Assembly (NCBI GenBank): GCA_900556135.1
Contig: USNR01000012.1
Span: 1 to 44,778 of the forward strand
DNA length: 44,778 bases
Direction: 5' to 3'
DNA from: an uncultured Clostridium sp.
Lineage (GTDB): Bacteria; Bacillota; Clostridia; TANB77; CAG-508
The notes under the pieces are model-generated. The model saw only the letters and a program-made list of their open reading frames with translations. It did no database searches and was not told where the DNA came from. Numbering within the stretch: the first letter of the stretch is position 1; the number at the start of each line of letters is the position of its first letter. Shown here one piece after another: positions 41,932-44,778 of this stretch. Both the position numbers and the translations under genes were made by a program.

Positions 41932-43497
41932 TTGTACGGATATTGTAGATTGTCTAGAGATGAAGATAAAGAAAACTATGCAAGTATTGAAGAACAGAAA
42001 AGAATTATTCAAGACTATGCAATTTCTCGTAATTGGACTATCTCAGACTTCTACATAGATGACAATGTTTCGGGATATACCTTTAACAGACCTGCATTTT
42101 CAAAAATGATTGAAAAAGTAAAAGGAGGAAAAGTTGATGTAGTCATAGCAAAGGATTTATCAAGAATTGGAAGACATAACGGACGAGTATTAGTTTTAAT
42201 AGATGAGTTTAAGAATATTCAAAAGAATTTAATATTAGTTTCTGAAATGGGTGGAACTTATGATGTTTTAAATGATAGAGATGATACTATTGGAATAACA
42301 ACATGGTTTAATGAAAGATATGTTAAAGATTGTTCAAGAAAAACTAGAGACCACATGTATTCTAAACAAAAAACAGGAAGATTAATTATGGGAAATTATT
42401 ATGGATATATAAAAGATCCAGAAGATATAACAAAGCTATATGTTGATGAAGAACTACGACCTGTTATAGAATTAATATATAAGCTATATACCGAAGAAGG
42501 AATTGGAAGAAAGAAAATTTGCGATATTCTAAATAGTAAATATAATTACCCAACTCCATCGGCTTACTATCAAATGAAACACCTAGAAAGAGGAAGAATA
42601 TATAAACATCCAGTTCAAAAATTATGGTCCACATATATGATAAGAAATATTTTAGAAAATGATGTATATTGTGGCACACTTAGAACTCATAAGAAAAAGA
42701 CTGTATCCATAAGAGGTAAAGCAATAAAGCTTCCAGAGGAAGAGCATTTTGTGTTTGAAAACCATCACGAAGCAATTATATCTAAAGATACATTTAATTT
42801 AGCTCAAGAAATAAGAAAAAGAAAAGTAAATACCAAAAGCACATCAAGTACGAGAAAAAGAAATTATTACTTTTCAGGACTTTGCAGATGTGGTGATTGT
42901 GGTTTTGGAGTAAGTGGCATAACTATAACTAGAAAACAATCTCAAAAAGGTTATGAATGTTCACAATATAGAACATATGGTAAAGCTAGATGTAAATGTC
43001 ATGAAATTAAAGAATCAGATATAATTATACATTTTAAGGAATTTTTAAAATTCACTAAAAATAAATACATAGATGAAATAAATAAAATACAGCTTCAAAC
43101 AAAAACTAATACTAAAACAAATAATAAAGAAAAAATTAAATTTGAAATTGAAAACTTAAATGCTGAATACAAAGTTTTGATTAGTCAAAAAATTAAAGAT
43201 TTAACTAATACCACAAATGAGTATCAACGAGAAATGATTGAAAATACATATAAAGAATTGGAAAAAGATAAAACTAATCGCATAGAACAATTACAAAAAT
43301 TATTAGAGCAACAGCAAGAAGATTTAGACACAGAAAAAATAAAAAAATTAAAAACAGCAATAGAATATTTTGATGATATTCTAAAATCTAATGAACCCAA
43401 TAGATATATTTTAGAGTGTTTAATAGATAAAATATGGATTTATCACGATAAGAGTGTGAAATTCGAGCTAAAACCTGAAATTAGCCGATTAATATAA
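41932..43497 (+). CDS. Large serine recombinase (integrase of the element)
   Basis: 521 aa from TTG at 41932. Resolvase domain (1-140) with catalytic Ser8 in GYCRLSRDEDKENYASIEEQ and the Arg pair in KDLSRIGRHNGR; recombinase domain (about 165-270); zinc ribbon with Cys pairs CRCGDCG and, after CSQY, CKCHEI (about 315-365); a long coiled coil (385-500). All hallmarks of an active TnpX/phiC31-type integrase are present. Upstream, GGAGGA (41915-41920) and ATG (41925) would give MTV and then run out of frame; deleting one G (41934) would yield MTVYGYCRLS, the usual start. So the present start is TTG, or one base is in error. The stop is 22 bp from the attR core. Confidence 0.95.
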   Translation: MYGYCRLSRDEDKENYASIEEQKRIIQDYAISRNWTISDFYIDDNVSGYTFNRPAFSKMIEKVKGGKVDVVIAKDLSRIGRHNGRVLVLIDEFKNIQKNLILVSEMGGTYDVLNDRDDTIGITTWFNERYVKDCSRKTRDHMYSKQKTGRLIMGNYYGYIKDPEDITKLYVDEELRPVIELIYKLYTEEGIGRKKICDILNSKYNYPTPSAYYQMKHLERGRIYKHPVQKLWSTYMIRNILENDVYCGTLRTHKKKTVSIRGKAIKLPEEEHFVFENHHEAIISKDTFNLAQEIRKRKVNTKSTSSTRKRNYYFSGLCRCGDCGFGVSGITITRKQSQKGYECSQYRTYGKARCKCHEIKESDIIIHFKEFLKFTKNKYIDEINKIQLQTKTNTKTNNKEKIKFEIENLNAEYKVLISQKIKDLTNTTNEYQREMIENTYKELEKDKTNRIEQLQKLLEQQQEDLDTEKIKKLKTAIEYFDDILKSNEPNRYILECLIDKIWIYHDKSVKFELKPEISRLI

Positions 43498-43499
43498 TA

Positions 43500-43510
43500 T
43501 CCCCAAATTG
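43500..43510 (+). repeat. Right inverted arm of predicted attP
   Basis: TCCCCAAATTG, partner of 33598-33608. Confidence 0.75.
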
Positions 43511-43518
43511 AAGGCTTC

Positions 43519-43530
43519 TACCCCCGTATG
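43519..43530 (+). repeat. Right attachment-site core (attR), 12-bp direct repeat
   Basis: TACCCCCGTATG, identical to 33580-33591; the following T completes the Cys codon TGT. Confidence 0.92.
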
Positions 43531-44071
43531 TACTACTGAAATGATTGGTTTTGCAAAGGCTAATACATATTTTGAGAATATGAATGCAAAATTGATAGGA
43601 CTAAGTATAGATAGTAATGCTTCACATTTGGCTTGGATGTATGATATTTATTTGAAAACTGGAACTGTTTTGCCATTTCCAATAATTGCAGACAGAAGCG
43701 GAGAAATAGCTAGAAAATATGGAATGATTGCAAGTGATATAGACAATACTGCAACTGTAAGAAATGTATTTATTATTGATGACAAAGGAATAGTAAGAAC
43801 AATATTAGTATATCCTATGAATATAGGAAGAAATATATCGGAGATATTAAGAATAGTAAATGCACTCCAAGTTTCTGATGAAAATAAAAAAATGGCACCA
43901 GCTAATTGGATTCCATGTGATCCAATGATATTACCACCACCAGCAACCTTTTCAGCTTTACAAGCAAGACTAGAAGAACAAAAAAAGGAAAAAAATGGAA
44001 TGGCGTGGTATTTAAGCTTTAGAAATCCAGAAAAATGTATAGCAAATAATAAACTTTCTAAAAATCTTTAA
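43520..44071 (+). pseudogene. Peroxiredoxin, C-terminal part carrying the catalytic Cys
   Basis: Reads TPVCTTEMIGFAKANTYFEN, then GLSIDSNASHLAWMYDIYLK, PFPIIADRSGEIARKYGMI, TVRNVFIIDDKGIVRTILVY and PANWIPCDPMILPPPATF, the body and dimer arm of the 1-Cys peroxiredoxin group. Cys codon TGT at 43529-43531. An ATG at 43508 in frame (MKASTPV) could start translation inside the element, but without a good ribosome site and without the first 48 residues of the fold. Together with 33437-33589 it makes a 231-aa enzyme that reduces peroxides. Confidence 0.95.
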
Positions 44072-44182
44072 AATTATTATGAATAAAATAAAAAAATGTA
44101 ATCATAATAATATTGAGACAAAAAGGTAGTAAAGCAAAAAACATTGGATTTTGCTAAAACCTTGGAAAGGAAAGTGAATATT

Positions 44183-44350
44183 ATGGAGGAAAATCAAACA
44201 ATAAATTGTACAGTGGGAACATGCAAATATAATGATTCACACAAGCAACAGTGTCAGTTAAAGCAAATAGTAGTAACTCCTGTTCAAGGATGTTCTACAA
44301 AACAGCCAGATGAATCTATGTGTTCAAGCTATAAAAATATAAAAAAATAA
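44183..44350 (+). CDS. DUF1540 small Cys-rich protein
   Basis: 55 aa, start at 44183 behind GGAAAGGAAAG. Cys at 9, 14, 24, 37 and 47 in the pattern CTVGTCKYN ... CQLKQIVV ... SMCSSYK, as in the DUF1540 family of small proteins common in Clostridia and spore formers. Metal binding is probable from the Cys spacing; function unknown. Confidence 0.85.
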   Translation: MEENQTINCTVGTCKYNDSHKQQCQLKQIVVTPVQGCSTKQPDESMCSSYKNIKK

Positions 44351-44374
44351 AAAAATTTTAATTAGCAGACACGT

Positions 44375-44411
44375 TTCGACAAAATATATCGACAATTTGT
44401 GCTATTATAAT
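44375..44411 (+). promoter_or_regulatory. Tandem Spo0A-box-like sites and promoter of the spo0E-like gene
   Basis: TTCGACA (44375-44381) is an exact match to the Spo0A box as I know it; ATCGACA (44388-44394) matches 6 of 7, 13 bases later. TATAAT lies at 44406-44411, so the second box overlaps the -35 region. This layout is expected for a gene controlled by phosphorylated Spo0A. Confidence 0.65.
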
Positions 44412-44434
44412 GGTACAAAGGAGTTGATGGAAAT

Positions 44435-44593
44435 ATGAACAAAGTATTATCAAGATTAAAAAACACAGCAAAATTAGAAGCACTTATCGCAGCAAATGCT
44501 GACTATGACAAAATATTAAGGCAGAGTCAGAAAATCGACAAATATATAGTCGAAGAAATGAAACGAATCAACGAAAGAGAAACTGCTAAGTAA
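44435..44593 (+). CDS. Spo0E-like aspartyl-phosphate phosphatase
   Basis: 52 aa: a two-helix protein with ALIAANADYDKILRQSQKID followed by KYIVEEMKR. The SQxxD motif (SQKID at 31-35) is the signature of Spo0E/YnzD-type phosphatases, which dephosphorylate Spo0A-P and restrain sporulation. AAAGGAG lies at a normal distance from the ATG. Own promoter and terminator. Confidence 0.8.
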   Translation: MNKVLSRLKNTAKLEALIAANADYDKILRQSQKIDKYIVEEMKRINERETAK

Positions 44594-44635
44594 ACTATTA
44601 CAGAAAAAGTATTGCATTAACTCGAAAATAAGGGG

Positions 44636-44669
44636 AAAAGATAGACAGACAACGTCTATCTTTTTTTTT
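44636..44669 (+). terminator. Terminator of the spo0E-like gene
   Basis: Stem AAAAGATAGAC / GTCTATCTTTT with a 7-base loop and nine T in total. Confidence 0.9.
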
Positions 44670-44746
44670 GCGGGGATTTTTACAAAAGTATTGCTAAAAA
44701 AATATTGGTCAATTGAAAAACACTTATAACTTTTTGTTATTAACTA

Positions 44747-44775
44747 TTGATTTTCCAGCACTTTATTGCTATACT
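44747..44775 (+). promoter_or_regulatory. Promoter at window edge resembling that of the surface-protein gene
   Basis: ATTAACTATTGATT, 17-base spacer ending TTTATTGC, TATACT. It matches 2564-2598 in both boxes, spacer length and the spacer end. The gene it drives is outside the window. Confidence 0.65.
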
Positions 44776-44778
44776 TGC

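Larger units (their letters stand above)
33580..43530 (+). mobile_element. 9.94-kb serine-recombinase element inserted in peroxiredoxin
   Basis: Bounded by the 12-bp direct repeat TACCCCCGTATG. Removal of 9939 bp leaves one copy and restores an uninterrupted 231-residue peroxiredoxin, which defines both ends exactly. The recombinase is at the right end. Just inside each end lies CCCCAAATTG (33598-33607 reversed, and 43501-43510) as inverted arms of the expected attP. Cargo: small peptide, MgtA-type ATPase, decayed small genes, two hydrolases, membrane protein, ankyrin protein, GNAT, AbrB. No relaxase, mobilisation or replication gene is seen, so mobility would be integrase-only or helped by another element. 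Confidence 0.93.

Noticed and set aside
33580..43530. Transposon target-site duplication
   Set aside because: A 12-bp duplication with no terminal inverted repeats of transposase type, a serine recombinase at the end, and an attP-like symmetry fit core-site recombination better.
33580..43530. Integrative conjugative element
   Set aside because: No relaxase, coupling protein or type IV secretion gene is present in the 9.94 kb.
43508..44071. Stand-alone gene starting at 43508
   Set aside because: The first 12 bases belong to the mobile element and the product lacks the N-terminal third of the peroxiredoxin fold.

Overview
The window is very AT-rich, with dense short-spaced genes, strong AGGAGG-type ribosome sites and canonical TTGACA/TATAAT-like promoters. 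It carries sporulation-type genes: a YtxC-like protein and a Spo0E-like phosphatase with Spo0A-box matches. It also has a yajC-TIGR04086-HD-secD-secF block, rubrerythrin and a class B sortase. Together these point to an anaerobic, spore-forming member of the Clostridia, probably a gut lineage; I cannot place it more finely.

Layout. 1-5.6 kb: the C-terminal end of FtsH, two tandemly duplicated lipoprotein genes, a minus-strand RluA-type pseudouridine synthase, and a large surface protein with a prepilin-like N-terminus and about fourteen 28-residue repeats (frameshifted). 5.6-20.8 kb: an M23 peptidase, ileS with a structured leader, an anchored putative metallopeptidase, queA-tgt, a WG-repeat protein, yajC, TIGR04086, an HD hydrolase, divergent secD/secF, a rhodanese, and a YtxC-like gene. 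21-27.7 kb: a glycogen-type module (GH57 branching enzyme plus DUF4912 protein, and separately MalQ), a tyrosine-integrase remnant, rubrerythrin, a deoxyribosyltransferase-like protein, a DUF3592 protein and an internally deleted maltose acetyltransferase. 27.8-33.3 kb: a surface-anchoring island made of a large HTH regulator divergent from two NPKTG-anchored proteins and a class B sortase, with a 13+13 bp palindrome between the divergent promoters.

33.4-44.1 kb: a peroxiredoxin gene split exactly at its catalytic cysteine codon by a 9.94-kb element. A 12-bp direct repeat (33580-33591 and 43519-43530) flanks it, and a large serine recombinase lies at its right end. Fusing the halves restores a 231-residue 1-Cys peroxiredoxin. 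Cargo: a 20-residue membrane peptide, an MgtA-type P-type ATPase (one-base frameshift), decayed small membrane genes, two alpha/beta hydrolases, a membrane protein, an ankyrin-repeat protein, a GNAT acetyltransferase and an AbrB-type regulator. Gene boundaries inside the element repeatedly carry AAATTACAA after stop codons and AGTAATTTG before starts, including three exact 16-bp copies, so the cargo may have been built up gene by gene. I see no relaxase or other transfer gene.

44.1-44.8 kb: a DUF1540 protein, a Spo0E-like gene preceded by two tandem Spo0A-box-like sites, and at the window edge a promoter closely resembling that of the repeat-bearing surface protein. I saw no tRNA, rRNA or CRISPR array.
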